64,000 nt of DNA from JAXLRU01 sp046330935 (GTDB lineage: Bacteria > Actinomycetota > Actinomycetes > Actinomycetales > Kineosporiaceae). The translations under genes and the position numbers were made by a program. Location of the stretch: the NCBI GenBank assembly GCA_046330935.1, contig JAXLRU010000003.1, positions 620,001 through 684,000 on the forward strand, read 5' to 3'. Shown here piece by piece: positions 11,290 through 19,532 of this stretch (position 1 is the first letter of the stretch; each line of letters begins with the position of its first letter). The notes beneath the pieces are model-generated. The model was not told the DNA's origin and did no database searches. It worked only from the letters and a program-made list of their open reading frames with translations.

Positions 11290-11309
11290 AACCTTCGCAA
11301 GCGTAGGTT
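11290..11309. promoter_or_regulatory. 20-bp palindrome between divergent oxidoreductase genes
   Basis: AACCTTCGCAAGCGTAGGTT is an imperfect palindrome (arms AACCT-n-CGC / GCG-n-AGGTT) and looks like a dimeric repressor operator. It is the only clear dyad in the 373-bp gap 11106-11478. A -10-like TAGGCT at 11420-11425 could serve the plus-strand gene. No other gene is visible in this gap. Confidence 0.42.
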
Positions 11310-11478
11310 CCGCCCCCACGGTACAACCTCGGCCCGCCCTTGCCCTCCCCTCCGAACGTCCCGATCGACGTCCGGGTTTCGGCGGCCCTTCTGCACTCCC
11401 CGACGGCGCGATCCGCCACTAGGCTGCGCCGCCGGTGGGGGCGGGGGCCGAGGAGGTCGGGATGAGGGTGACCGGACG

Positions 11479-12807
11479 GTGAGGACGGTCCGGGGCACGG
11501 AGGGCGCGGGCCTTCCCGTGGCGCGCCGTCGTCGGTGGACGACGTGGGCGCACACCCACGAGTGTCACCCCCGCGCGTGGGTCACGGCCACGTCCGTGCC
11601 CCAGGTGCGCGCCGCCGTCGCCATGGCCCGCCGCCTGGGCACCGAGGTCCGCCCGGCCGGGGCGGGCCGCTCCGGGTCGGCGCTGGCGATGACCGAGGGC
11701 GTGCTCCTCGACACCCGCGGGCTGGACAGGGTGCTCGCCGTCGACGCCGAGGCCGGGGAGGTCGTCGCCGAACCGGGGATCACGCTGCGGGCGCTGTCGA
11801 CTCGGCTCGCGGCCGCGGGCCTGGCCCTGGAGACCCTCGGCGAGTGCGACCACGCGACCCTCGGGGGCGCCGTCGCCACCGCCATGCACGCCAGCGGGGC
11901 CGCCTTCGGCAGCATCAGCTCCCGCGTGCGCGAGCTCGAGCTCGTGCTCGCCGACGGCAGCCTCGTGGTCGCCTCGCCCACCCAGAACCCGCGCCTGTAC
12001 GCCGCGGCGCGGGTGGGCCTCGGCGCGTTCGGCGTCCTCACCCCGATCCGGCTGTCGTGCGTGCCCGCCTTCTCCGTGCACGTGCAGCAGCGCGAGGCCG
12101 ACCTCGCCGAGGTGCTCGCCGCCGTCGAGTGGCTGGTGGCCGAGCACGACCACGTCGAGCTGTCCTGGCAGCCCCACGCCGAGCGCGCCGTCGTGCGCAC
12201 CCTCGACCGCCTCTCCGCCGACGACTCCGCCGACGCGGGGGCGGGCGCCCTGCGGCGGTGGCGCGACCGCGGGGGGCTCGCGCTCGACGCCTCGGTCTCC
12301 GGGCCCGCGGGCGCACCCGCCGCGGCCCTGGCGGGGCGGCTCGGGCGCGGCACCGACCGGGTCGCCGACTCCGCCGAGGCCTTCGTGCGCCCGCACCCCG
12401 TGCGCTACCGCGAGAGCGAGTTCGCGGTGCCGCGGGTACGCCTGGCCGACGTCCTCACCGACCTGCGCGCCGGCCTGCGCCGCGCGGGTGCCCGCCGCGG
12501 CGTCCTCGTCCGGGTGCGCTTCGGCGCCCCCGACGACGCGTGGCTGGCACCCACCCACGCCCGGCACAGCGCCTACGTGGCGGTGCGCGTGCCCGCCGCC
12601 GCCGAGGAGACCGGCAGCCTCGTGGCGCTCGCGGAGGCCGTCGCCCCCGTGGACGGTCGCCCGTCCTGGCACGGCGCGCACGGCCTGGACGCCGCCACCC
12701 TCGCCCCCCGCTACCCGCGCTTCGCCGACGCCGTCGCCGTGCGCGACGAGGTCGACCCCACCCGGGTCTTCACCAACCGCCTGCTCGCCCGCGTGCTCGG
12801 GGCCTGA
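11479..12807 (+). CDS. FAD-linked sugar-lactone oxidase (L-gulono-/D-arabinono-1,4-lactone oxidase family)
   Basis: A ~442-residue VAO-type flavoenzyme. The PP-loop region reads VRPAGAGRSGSALAMTEGVL, then EPGITLRALSTRLAAAGLALETLGECDHATLGGAVATAMHASG, the standard FAD-binding order. The C-terminal ALO-type cap runs from PVRYRESEFAVP to FADAVAVRDEVDPTRVFTN. The family oxidises aldonolactones or related sugar alcohols. The canonical covalent-FAD histidine is not obvious (AGAGRSGS in place of a G-x-GHS loop), so FAD may be bound non-covalently. Start GTG 11479 is preferred as the first start after the TAGGCT promoter; GTG 11518 is the alternative. Confidence 0.82.
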   Translation: MRTVRGTEGAGLPVARRRRWTTWAHTHECHPRAWVTATSVPQVRAAVAMARRLGTEVRPAGAGRSGSALAMTEGVLLDTRGLDRVLAVDAEAGEVVAEPGITLRALSTRLAAAGLALETLGECDHATLGGAVATAMHASGAAFGSISSRVRELELVLADGSLVVASPTQNPRLYAAARVGLGAFGVLTPIRLSCVPAFSVHVQQREADLAEVLAAVEWLVAEHDHVELSWQPHAERAVVRTLDRLSADDSADAGAGALRRWRDRGGLALDASVSGPAGAPAAALAGRLGRGTDRVADSAEAFVRPHPVRYRESEFAVPRVRLADVLTDLRAGLRRAGARRGVLVRVRFGAPDDAWLAPTHARHSAYVAVRVPAAAEETGSLVALAEAVAPVDGRPSWHGAHGLDAATLAPRYPRFADAVAVRDEVDPTRVFTNRLLARVLGA

Positions 12808-12968
12808 TCCGCGGCCCGCCGGCGTTGCTCCGTTCGTGGTGTCCGCAGGGCGAGCGGCCGATGACGCTCAGCTGACGCAGGTGGGCGCCCGACGACACGA
12901 GGGTGAACTCTCGACCGCGGGGCCCCCTGGCCGGTGTGCCGCGCCCTCGCAGCCCCCATCCTGACCGC

Positions 12969-13712
12969 GTGACGCAGACCTCGGGCCTGGCCACCACGCG
13001 GATCGTCGCCCACCGTGGTGGGGCGGGGATGGCGCCGGAGAACACCATGCGCGCCTTCACGGCCTCGCGCCGGCTGGGCCTGGCCACCCTGGAGACGGAC
13101 CTGCGGGTCACCTCCGACGGCGTCGTCGTCGCCTTCCACGACGCCGACGGGCGACGCGCGGCCGGGGTGCGTGCCCGCGTCGCGGACTCCTCCTGGGCCC
13201 AGGTGCGCCAGTGGCGGGTCGGCGGGGAGCCGGTGCCGCGGCTGGAGGAGGTGCTGGAGGGTACCGGGGACGCCCGGCTGCTGATGGATCTCAAGGACCC
13301 CCGCGCCATCGGCCCGATGGCGCGGGTGCTGCGCGGGGCCCGGGCCACCGAGCGGGTCTGCCTGGCCGGGGCGAGCGACCGGTGGCTGGCCGACGTCCGC
13401 GCCGTCCTGGGCCCTCACCTCACGACGGCGATGGGCTGGGAGTCGCTGACCCGGCTCGTGCTCGCGGCCCGCTGCGGCCGGCGCCCGGTCGGCGTCGTCC
13501 GGGCCCCCGCCGTCCACGTCCCGCTGCGCCTGGGGGGCCTGCCCGTCTTCGCCGAACGCCTCGTGGCGCTGGCCACCGAGCTGGGCGCGCGAGTGCTCGT
13601 GTGGACGGTCGACGACCCCGCCGTGGCCTCGGGCCTGCTCGCCCGCGGCGTCGACGCCGTGATCACCGATCGGCCCGACCTGCTCGCCGGGGGCTGCGCG
13701 CTCAGCGCTTGA
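12969..13712 (+). CDS. Glycerophosphodiester phosphodiesterase
   Basis: Hydrolyses glycerophosphodiesters to an alcohol and glycerol 3-phosphate. The 247-residue TIM-barrel has the full catalytic signature: AHRGG near the N terminus, APENTMRAF, the metal-binding ETDLRVTSDG and VVVAFHDAD, LLMDLKD, and the C-terminal VLVWTVDD and GVDAVITDRPDL. No signal peptide is present, so it is cytoplasmic. GTG 12969 follows a CATCCT -10 box by 6 nt (leaderless). Its last 11 bp overlap the end of the convergent lipoprotein gene. Confidence 0.93.
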   Translation: MTQTSGLATTRIVAHRGGAGMAPENTMRAFTASRRLGLATLETDLRVTSDGVVVAFHDADGRRAAGVRARVADSSWAQVRQWRVGGEPVPRLEEVLEGTGDARLLMDLKDPRAIGPMARVLRGARATERVCLAGASDRWLADVRAVLGPHLTTAMGWESLTRLVLAARCGRRPVGVVRAPAVHVPLRLGGLPVFAERLVALATELGARVLVWTVDDPAVASGLLARGVDAVITDRPDLLAGGCALSA

Positions 13713-14175
13713 CCATCACCTGCACGGGGCCGGAGGGCCCGACGATGATCCGGGACTGCCCCTCGGGGACGTCGGCGGGGATGGTCACGGTGAGGTCGAT
13801 CGTCCCGTCGGACCCCTCGGCGTCGACGGCGCCGAGCGTGTGACCGGTGCCGGCCGAGTCGATCAGCGAGGCGCCCATCGACACCTTCGGCTCCAGGCCG
13901 GGCTGCCCCGCACAGCCGATGACGAACCACTTGCCGGTGAGGCGCACCTGGGCGCCGGGCGCCACCGTGGTGGGGTCGGCGTTCAGCTCGGGCAGCTCGC
14001 AGTCGCTGCCGCCCGCGGTGATGGGCGTCTCGGGCGGCCGCGTCCCCGGATCGGAGCACGCGGACAGGCCGAGGGCGGTCAGGAGGGCGAGGACGGCTGC
14101 GCCCGCACGCAGGGGGCCGGCGGGCGAGGGGCCCTCCACACGGGAGCGGGCGGCGGGGGTGGCGGCGTCGGACAC
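13702..14175 (-). CDS. Small lipoprotein, function unknown
   Basis: A 157-residue exported protein with a basic N terminus, hydrophobic core (AAVLALLTALGL) and lipobox LSAC, so the cysteine should be lipidated and the protein anchored outside the membrane. The rest is a compact all-beta-like domain (VAPGAQVRLTGKWFVIGC ... GTIDLTVTIPADVPEGQSR), perhaps Ig-like, with two further cysteines that may form a disulfide. GTG 14175 lies 7 nt after a TACCAT -10 box on the minus strand. No family was recognised. Confidence 0.78.
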   Translation of the reverse strand: MSDAATPAARSRVEGPSPAGPLRAGAAVLALLTALGLSACSDPGTRPPETPITAGGSDCELPELNADPTTVAPGAQVRLTGKWFVIGCAGQPGLEPKVSMGASLIDSAGTGHTLGAVDAEGSDGTIDLTVTIPADVPEGQSRIIVGPSGPVQVMVKR

Positions 14176-14211
14176 GGCGCCGATGGTACGACGCGATCGT
14201 GTGCGCCGGGT

Positions 14212-16053
14212 TCAGCTGCGCTCGTCGGTCGGTAGCTGCAGCCCTTCGGGCGCGTGGATCATCACCATCACGGGCCCGGCGATGGACAGCCGGCGTGCGG
14301 CGGCCCGGGTCATGCCCTTGCGGCGGGCCCTCGCGGCGTCGGCCAGCGAGGCCAGGATCATCACGAGGAACGACAGGGGCACGGTCCACGCAGCGGGTTG
14401 CGCCCAGAACGCGGGGGCGCCGGGGCCGGGGGCGCGACCCCCCAGCGTGACGACGGCCGCGACGCAGCTCAGCAGCCCGCCGACGGCGAGGCCGGCCAGG
14501 GCCCCGCGCGAGGTCAGCCGCCGCCACCAGATGCCCAGCACGAGCAGGGGGCAGAACGTGCTGGCCGCGAGCGCGAAGGCCAGGCCCACGGTGTCGGCGA
14601 GCAGCACCCGGTGGGCGAGCAGGCTGAGGACGAGCGGGACGGCGACGGCGGCGCCCGCGGCCCTGCGGAACCCGGCGACGTTGCCGCGCACGCGCCCCCG
14701 CAGCAGGTCCTGGGAGAGCACGCCCGAGACGGCGACCGTCAAGCCTGACGCGGTGGACAGGAAGGCGGCGAACGCCCCCGCGGTGATCAGCGCGGTGACG
14801 GCGTCGGCGAGTCCGCCGGGCAGCACTCTGCCGGGCAGGAGCAGCACGACGGTGTCCAGCTGCCCGGTGAGCAGCAGCTCGGGGGCGTACACGCGGCCGA
14901 GCGCGCCGTACACCGGGGGGAACAGGTAGAACAGGCCGAGCAGGCCGATGACGACGACCGTCGTGCGGCGCGCGGCGTGCCCGTCGGGGTTGGTGTAGAA
15001 GCGCACGAGCACGTGCGGCAGCCCCATCGTCCCGAACAGGAGCGCCAGCAACAGGGAATAGGTCCGATACAGGGGATGGTCGCGCGCACCCGACTGGCCC
15101 GCCGACGCCCAGCGGCCCGTGGCCTCGCCGTCGGCCGTCCCCACCCCCGCCGTCGCGTCGCCGCGGTCACCGCTCGCACCGCGGTCACCGCTCGCGATCG
15201 ACGCCGAGACCGGCACCGCGGCACCCTGCGGGATCGACACGACCGTGCCGGCCGCGAACTCGTGCTCGCCCGCCGCCAGCCGCACCGTCCCCCGGTGGGC
15301 GACGCCGTCGACGCCGCCCACGACGCCCAGCTCCTGCTCCCGCCACAGGGTGGCCCGCGTCGTCGAGGTGAGGGTCACCGTGGAGGCCACCCGCGCGACG
15401 GGGCGGTCGCTCGTCGCCGGGTCGGGCCGCCCGTCGGCGTTCCACGCCATCAGCAGCAGGACGACCGGGGCCGCGATCGCCGTCAGCTTCAGCCAGTACT
15501 GCAGCGCCTGCACCACCGTGACCGAGCGCATCCCGCCCGCGACCACGTTGAGCAGCACCACCGCCGCGACCACGACCGCCCCCACCCACGTCGGCGCCCC
15601 CGTCACCGTGGTCAGCGTCAGCCCCGCGCCCTGGAACTGCGGCAGCAGGTACAGCCAGCCGATCGCGACGACGAGCCCCGCGCACACCTTGCGCAGGCGC
15701 ACCGACCCCAGCCGCACCTGTGCGAAGTCGGGCAGCGTGTAGGCGCCCGAGCGGCGCAGCGGCGCCGCCACGAGCGCCAGCAGCACCAGGTAGCCCGCCG
15801 TGTAGCCGATCGGGTACCACAGCATGTCGGTGCCGAACCCGAGGACGAGGCCCGCGACGCCGAGGAAGCTCGCCGCCGACAGGTACTCCCCGCCGATGGC
15901 GCTGGCGTTCCAGCGGGCCGAGACCGCCCGCCCGGCCACGTAGAAGTCGCTCGTCGTGCGCGACAACCGCAGCCCCCAGGCGCCCACGGCCAGGGTGGCC
16001 AGGGCCACCAGCGCCACCGCGGTGGCCGCCGACCACTGCGCGGTGCCGCTCAC
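14212..16053 (-). CDS. Sodium:solute symporter, acetate/monocarboxylate type (ActP/MctC-like)
   Basis: A 613-residue permease with about 13 membrane segments. SSS-family signatures include FYVAGRAVSARWNASAIGGE, YLSAASFLGVAGLVLGFGTD, AYTLPDFAQVR and the late FGTMGLPHVLVRFYTNPD. The best match by eye is cation acetate symporter / MctC carboxylate permease, which takes up acetate, propionate or pyruvate with Na+ or H+. A ~130-residue extramembrane loop (around residues 230-365) is rich in Gly/Asp/Thr and carries an internal repeat. The GTG start at 16053 overlaps the stop of the small membrane gene upstream by 4 bp, typical of the DUF485-actP pair. Confidence 0.88.
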   Translation of the reverse strand: MSGTAQWSAATAVALVALATLAVGAWGLRLSRTTSDFYVAGRAVSARWNASAIGGEYLSAASFLGVAGLVLGFGTDMLWYPIGYTAGYLVLLALVAAPLRRSGAYTLPDFAQVRLGSVRLRKVCAGLVVAIGWLYLLPQFQGAGLTLTTVTGAPTWVGAVVVAAVVLLNVVAGGMRSVTVVQALQYWLKLTAIAAPVVLLLMAWNADGRPDPATSDRPVARVASTVTLTSTTRATLWREQELGVVGGVDGVAHRGTVRLAAGEHEFAAGTVVSIPQGAAVPVSASIASGDRGASGDRGDATAGVGTADGEATGRWASAGQSGARDHPLYRTYSLLLALLFGTMGLPHVLVRFYTNPDGHAARRTTVVVIGLLGLFYLFPPVYGALGRVYAPELLLTGQLDTVVLLLPGRVLPGGLADAVTALITAGAFAAFLSTASGLTVAVSGVLSQDLLRGRVRGNVAGFRRAAGAAVAVPLVLSLLAHRVLLADTVGLAFALAASTFCPLLVLGIWWRRLTSRGALAGLAVGGLLSCVAAVVTLGGRAPGPGAPAFWAQPAAWTVPLSFLVMILASLADAARARRKGMTRAAARRLSIAGPVMVMIHAPEGLQLPTDERS

Positions 16054-16463
16054 CTCGACCGGTCCTCGCCGCGGCCGTCCGGGTCCGCCGCGTCGGGCTG
16101 CTGGAGGATCTCGGTGAAGACCTGCTCGGCGTTCTCCGCCAAGCTGCGGGCGCGCCACGCCGCCAGCAGCAGCAGCGGGTAGACCGCCACGCCCAGCACC
16201 AGCCACGGCAGCGGCACGGTGAGCAGGCGCACGTCGTTGAGGTCGGGGCGCACCACGAACAACAGCGGCAGCGCCGCCAGGAGCAGGCCGACCGGGACGA
16301 GCACGGAGACGGCGTGGCGCAGCTGCGCGCGGATCAGCGAGCGCATGTAGACCTCGCCCAGGCGGGTGCCCTCGGTGAGTTCCTGGGCGGCCGGGGCGGG
16401 GTCCGGACGGCGCGCGCTCGCCATCCGAGGGCTGGTGACGCGCACCCGCGCCGGGCGACTCAC
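16050..16463 (-). CDS. DUF485-like small membrane partner of the symporter
   Basis: A 137-residue protein with two membrane helices (VSVLVPVGLLLAALPLLFVV and PLPWLVLGVAVYPLLLLAAW) and charged ends. Its position immediately before an ActP-type permease with a 4-bp stop/start overlap matches the DUF485 protein that accompanies acetate permeases (YjcH in E. coli). Sequence similarity to DUF485 itself is weak by eye, so the name rests mainly on topology and pairing. The true start could be the ATG at 16422, which has the same frame. Confidence 0.7.
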   Translation of the reverse strand: MSRPARVRVTSPRMASARRPDPAPAAQELTEGTRLGEVYMRSLIRAQLRHAVSVLVPVGLLLAALPLLFVVRPDLNDVRLLTVPLPWLVLGVAVYPLLLLAAWRARSLAENAEQVFTEILQQPDAADPDGRGEDRSR

Positions 16464-16529
16464 GGGCCCGTGGGCGCGGGGGACCGCCCGCGGTCGAGGA
16501 GGATCGTCACGGAGCCAAGGGTGGCAGGG

Positions 16530-17666
16530 TCACCGGCGGCCGGCCTGGCGGCCCAGGCCCACCCCCTGCGCCTGCTCGGCGTCCCCCAGCCGGACCGTCG
16601 TCGTCCCCAGGGCCGGAGTCGGCGGACCGCCGGCGCTGACCCCGCCCAGCCCTGGGCCACCGGCCGCGCCGGGACGGCCCGGGCGGTCCAGCGCCGAGGC
16701 GCGCACGAGCTTGTCGCGCAGGTCCTTGGTGTGTCGGCGGCTGACCTGGAGCACGCGGTCGCCCAGGCGCACCGAGCAGCGCCCGCTCTCGACGCGGATC
16801 TCGTCGACGTGGGGCAGCGCCACCAGAGTGCTGCGGTGGATCCGCACGAACCCCGCGGCCGCCCAGCGCTCCTCCAGCGTCGACAGGGGGATGCGGATCA
16901 GGTGGCTGCCCGCGTTGGTGTGCAGGCGGGCGTAGTCGCCCTGCGCCTCGACGAAGCGCACCTGCGAGCGCTGCACGAACCGCGTGACGCCGCCGAGCTC
17001 GACCGCGATCGTCTCGTCCTGGCCCTCGGTGCGGCCGCCGTCACCGTTGGAGGGTGAGGCCGCGGCCGGGGCCGCCGGGGACAGCGCCGACGGCGGGGGC
17101 GCCCAGCCTGGAGGAGTGCCCGGGCGGGCCGGTGCCTGGTGGGCCGCCGCGGCGCCGGGGTGGCCGGGGTGGCCGGGGTGGCCGGGTGCCCCGGTCGGGG
17201 GCACGGGGCGGGCCGCGACGCCCATCGGCATGCCGGGACGGCGCACCTGGGCCGCGGCCGCCTGGCGGACGGCGAGGTGGATCCGCCGCACCGACTCGGC
17301 CAGCCGTTCGGCCCGCACCGGCTTCATCAGGTAGTCGATGGCCTGCAGGTCGAAGGCGTCCACCGCGTGCCGGTCGTAGGCCGTCACGAAGACGACGTGC
17401 GGGCGGCGGGGGGCGCGGGCCAGGGCGCGCGCGAGCTCGAGACCGTCGACCCCGGGCATCCGGATGTCGCTGAACACGGCGTCGATGGGGTGCTGCTCGA
17501 TGAGGCGGAGGGCCTGGGCTCCGCCCGAGGCGGTCCGCACGATGCCCACGCGGGCATCCTGCTGGAGCAACCAGGCCAGTTCGGCTCTGGCCGGAGGCTC
17601 GTCGTCGACGACGAGCACGCTGAGTCTGCCCGCGTCGAGTCCGGGGGGCGGCGTCGCTGCTGCCAT
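16530..17666 (-). CDS. LytTR-family response regulator
   Basis: A 378-residue regulator. The receiver has acidic pair D21/D22, phospho-acceptor D67 in AVFSDIRMPGVDG and K115 in YLMKPV. A long Pro/Gly/Ala linker with GHPGHPGHPG follows, then a C-terminal LytTR DNA-binding domain (VRFVEAQGDYARLHT ... FVRIHRSTLVALPHVDEI ... VSRRHTKDLRDKL). LytTR regulators with LytS kinases often control carboxylate transporters (BtsSR, YpdAB), and here the symporter genes lie immediately downstream in the same direction. The cognate kinase gene is ~1.9 kb upstream, separated by an exported-protein gene. ATG 17666 starts just before the receiver domain. Confidence 0.92.
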   Translation of the reverse strand: MAAATPPPGLDAGRLSVLVVDDEPPARAELAWLLQQDARVGIVRTASGGAQALRLIEQHPIDAVFSDIRMPGVDGLELARALARAPRRPHVVFVTAYDRHAVDAFDLQAIDYLMKPVRAERLAESVRRIHLAVRQAAAAQVRRPGMPMGVAARPVPPTGAPGHPGHPGHPGAAAAHQAPARPGTPPGWAPPPSALSPAAPAAASPSNGDGGRTEGQDETIAVELGGVTRFVQRSQVRFVEAQGDYARLHTNAGSHLIRIPLSTLEERWAAAGFVRIHRSTLVALPHVDEIRVESGRCSVRLGDRVLQVSRRHTKDLRDKLVRASALDRPGRPGAAGGPGLGGVSAGGPPTPALGTTTVRLGDAEQAQGVGLGRQAGRR

Positions 17667-17676
17667 GGCGGGGACT

Positions 17677-19281
17677 CTACGACTGTGAAGCCCCTGAGGG
17701 CGAGCATCTGATCCCGGCAACTGAAAGTGCACGCCCGAATGTCGCTCCCGGGGAGGAGACGTCACTGGCGGTGACGAGGCCGAGATCGGGTTCGTCCGGG
17801 TCTGCTCCCTGCACCAGGGCCGCGTCTGCGAGCTGCGCAGAGAGCGAGGTGGTACAGATGTCAAGAGTTGGGCCGGTTCGCCCTCTCTGCGCCCTCGAAG
17901 GGCCGTCGCTCCCTGTTGATGTGACGCTCGTCACACTGATCACCAACCGTGTCGCCCGCCCCGGCGCGAGCTGCGATGCGGGCGCGTCCAGCCGCACCCG
18001 GCCGTCGAGCCAGCCCGGGCTCACATGCAGGCGTGCCGGGCGTGAGCCGTGGTTGACGACGCGCGCCTCGACGCTGCCCGGGCCGACCGCACGCGCCGAG
18101 GTGATCGCAAGCGCCAGCCCGTGCCGCGGGGCGGGGCAGCGGGGCGGGAGGACGGCCGCCGCCGTCGTGGCCGGCAGCTCCACCTCCGTCACGAAGGGCG
18201 CCGCCTGAGTCCTCGGAGCCCCCGCCGAGGGCGGGTCCGGGGTGAGCGCCGCGGGCACCAGCGTCAGGCGCAGCCGCGGCGCCGGGGCCCACCAGCTCGT
18301 GCAGTCCGGCAGCAGCCGTGCGTGGAGCACCGCCCGGGCGTTGGTGGCCAGGACTCGGCCCTGCACCCCCTGCGCTCGACCCGTGCCGGTGTTCGCGGGC
18401 CAGCCTTCGGCGCCGGCGTCAGTGCGGGCGTCGGCCGGGTCGTCCTCGCGGTCCGGGAGCACCGTCCCCAGCCCGAGCACCTGCGCCGCGGCCACGCGCA
18501 TCGGGCGGCCGTCGGCGGTGACCACGGGTCGCGGCGCACCTGCACCGTCGGAGAGATCGACGGCGGGTAGCCCCTCGGCCGTCAGGGTCGGCGCCGTGAG
18601 GAGCGTGAGGTCCACCGCCAGCCGCTCCGGATCGGTCTCGGCCCGGTCTGCCAGGGTGAGCGTGGCCCCGAGCCACGTGCCGTCGGGCAGGGCGGAGGCG
18701 AGGTGGGCGACGTCGGGCGCGGTGGTACGGCCGTCGACGTCCCCGGCCTCCTCGTGCGGTGCGCCCTCCTCGTGCGGTGCGCGCTCGGCGTCGCCGGCGA
18801 CCGGGCCGCGCGGGCGGGTGGGGCCTGCCGGCGGCGGGGGCGTGCCGGGCGTGGACGGCGTGTCGGCGGGGGAGCCGGCGGCGGGGGCGGGCTCGGGGCG
18901 GGCCCGCTCCACCGGGGCGCCGACCCGGGCGGCGTAGTCGCGGACGGCGCCCTGCAGCCCGGTGGTCGTCGCGGCGCCCGCCACGAGGGCGCCGCCGCAG
19001 CAGACGGCCGCCGCCAGGCCGATCGTGCGGCGGGTGCGGCGCGGCCGCGGCCCCGAGGTCGGGGTGGGCAGCGGGGTGACGTCGACGCCGTCCCCGAGGT
19101 CGATGGCCTCCTCGGCCGACAGGGGTGGCAGTGCCTGCTGCGGGTCCGGGTGGGGGTGCGGAGGGTGGGGGTGCACTGGGGAGGTGCGTCCGCTGCGGAA
19201 GCCGTGGCGGTCGTGCCCGTCGCGCTCGGCGGCGGATCGGTCCCGCCAGCCCCACGAGGTCTGGATCTCCGCGCTCATCAT
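17677..19281 (-). CDS. Membrane-anchored exported protein, function unknown
   Basis: A 534-residue protein: a cytoplasmic N terminus rich in His/Pro (VHPHPPHPHPDP), a short acidic stretch IDLGDGVDVTPLP, a single membrane helix (TIGLAAAVCCGGALVAGAAT), then ~430 exterior residues with Ala/Pro linkers and beta-rich segments. It shares the IDLGDG-DVTPLP region, one helix and a NHGSRPARL motif with the protein at 20860-21591, so the two are paralogues in layout. An 18-bp direct repeat occurs near 18750-18785. It lies between the LytTR regulator (10-bp gap) and the LytS kinase, suggesting that it belongs to the same signalling unit. Start 19281 or 19278 (tandem ATGs). Confidence 0.72.
   Translation of the reverse strand: MMSAEIQTSWGWRDRSAAERDGHDRHGFRSGRTSPVHPHPPHPHPDPQQALPPLSAEEAIDLGDGVDVTPLPTPTSGPRPRRTRRTIGLAAAVCCGGALVAGAATTTGLQGAVRDYAARVGAPVERARPEPAPAAGSPADTPSTPGTPPPPAGPTRPRGPVAGDAERAPHEEGAPHEEAGDVDGRTTAPDVAHLASALPDGTWLGATLTLADRAETDPERLAVDLTLLTAPTLTAEGLPAVDLSDGAGAPRPVVTADGRPMRVAAAQVLGLGTVLPDREDDPADARTDAGAEGWPANTGTGRAQGVQGRVLATNARAVLHARLLPDCTSWWAPAPRLRLTLVPAALTPDPPSAGAPRTQAAPFVTEVELPATTAAAVLPPRCPAPRHGLALAITSARAVGPGSVEARVVNHGSRPARLHVSPGWLDGRVRLDAPASQLAPGRATRLVISVTSVTSTGSDGPSRAQRGRTGPTLDICTTSLSAQLADAALVQGADPDEPDLGLVTASDVSSPGATFGRALSVAGIRCSPSGASQS
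17920..17935. promoter_or_regulatory. Perfect Crp-consensus site inside the exported-protein gene
   Basis: TGTGACGCTCGTCACA matches TGTGA-N6-TCACA exactly. It lies within coding sequence, 254 bp upstream of the LytTR regulator start. It could serve an internal promoter for the regulator or be a chance match. Confidence 0.35.
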
Positions 19282-19350
19282 CGCCCTGCCCGTCGCGCGG
19301 CACCCTGCTCGCTCGTCCGAGCACCGCGCACCCCTCGCGGTCAGTGACGC

Positions 19351-19368
19351 CCACACGACGTTGTGTGG
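19351..19368. promoter_or_regulatory. 18-bp palindrome upstream of the exported-protein gene
   Basis: CCACACGACGTTGTGTGG is palindromic except for one pair and sits 70 bp upstream of the minus-strand start at 19281. It could be an operator for the downstream genes or a hairpin ending the lytS transcript. It does not match the LytTR direct-repeat consensus. Confidence 0.38.
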
Positions 19369-19532
19369 TGGATTGTTTCGGCGAGGTTAACTCCGGTGGG
19401 GACATCGTGCACGCGTGTGTGGCCGTGCGCGCCCGTGTGCCGCCTGATCAGGGGAGGACAAGGGGGGCATCCCGGGCCTTTCGCTGCTACTCGGCGCCGT
19501 GCCCGGGCGGTCCGGGGCCGGGTGCGCGTGGC

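Noticed and set aside
17150..17195. GGGGTGGCC repeats as a regulatory element
   Set aside because: They encode the GHPGHPGHPG linker of the LytTR regulator and look like simple in-frame expansion.
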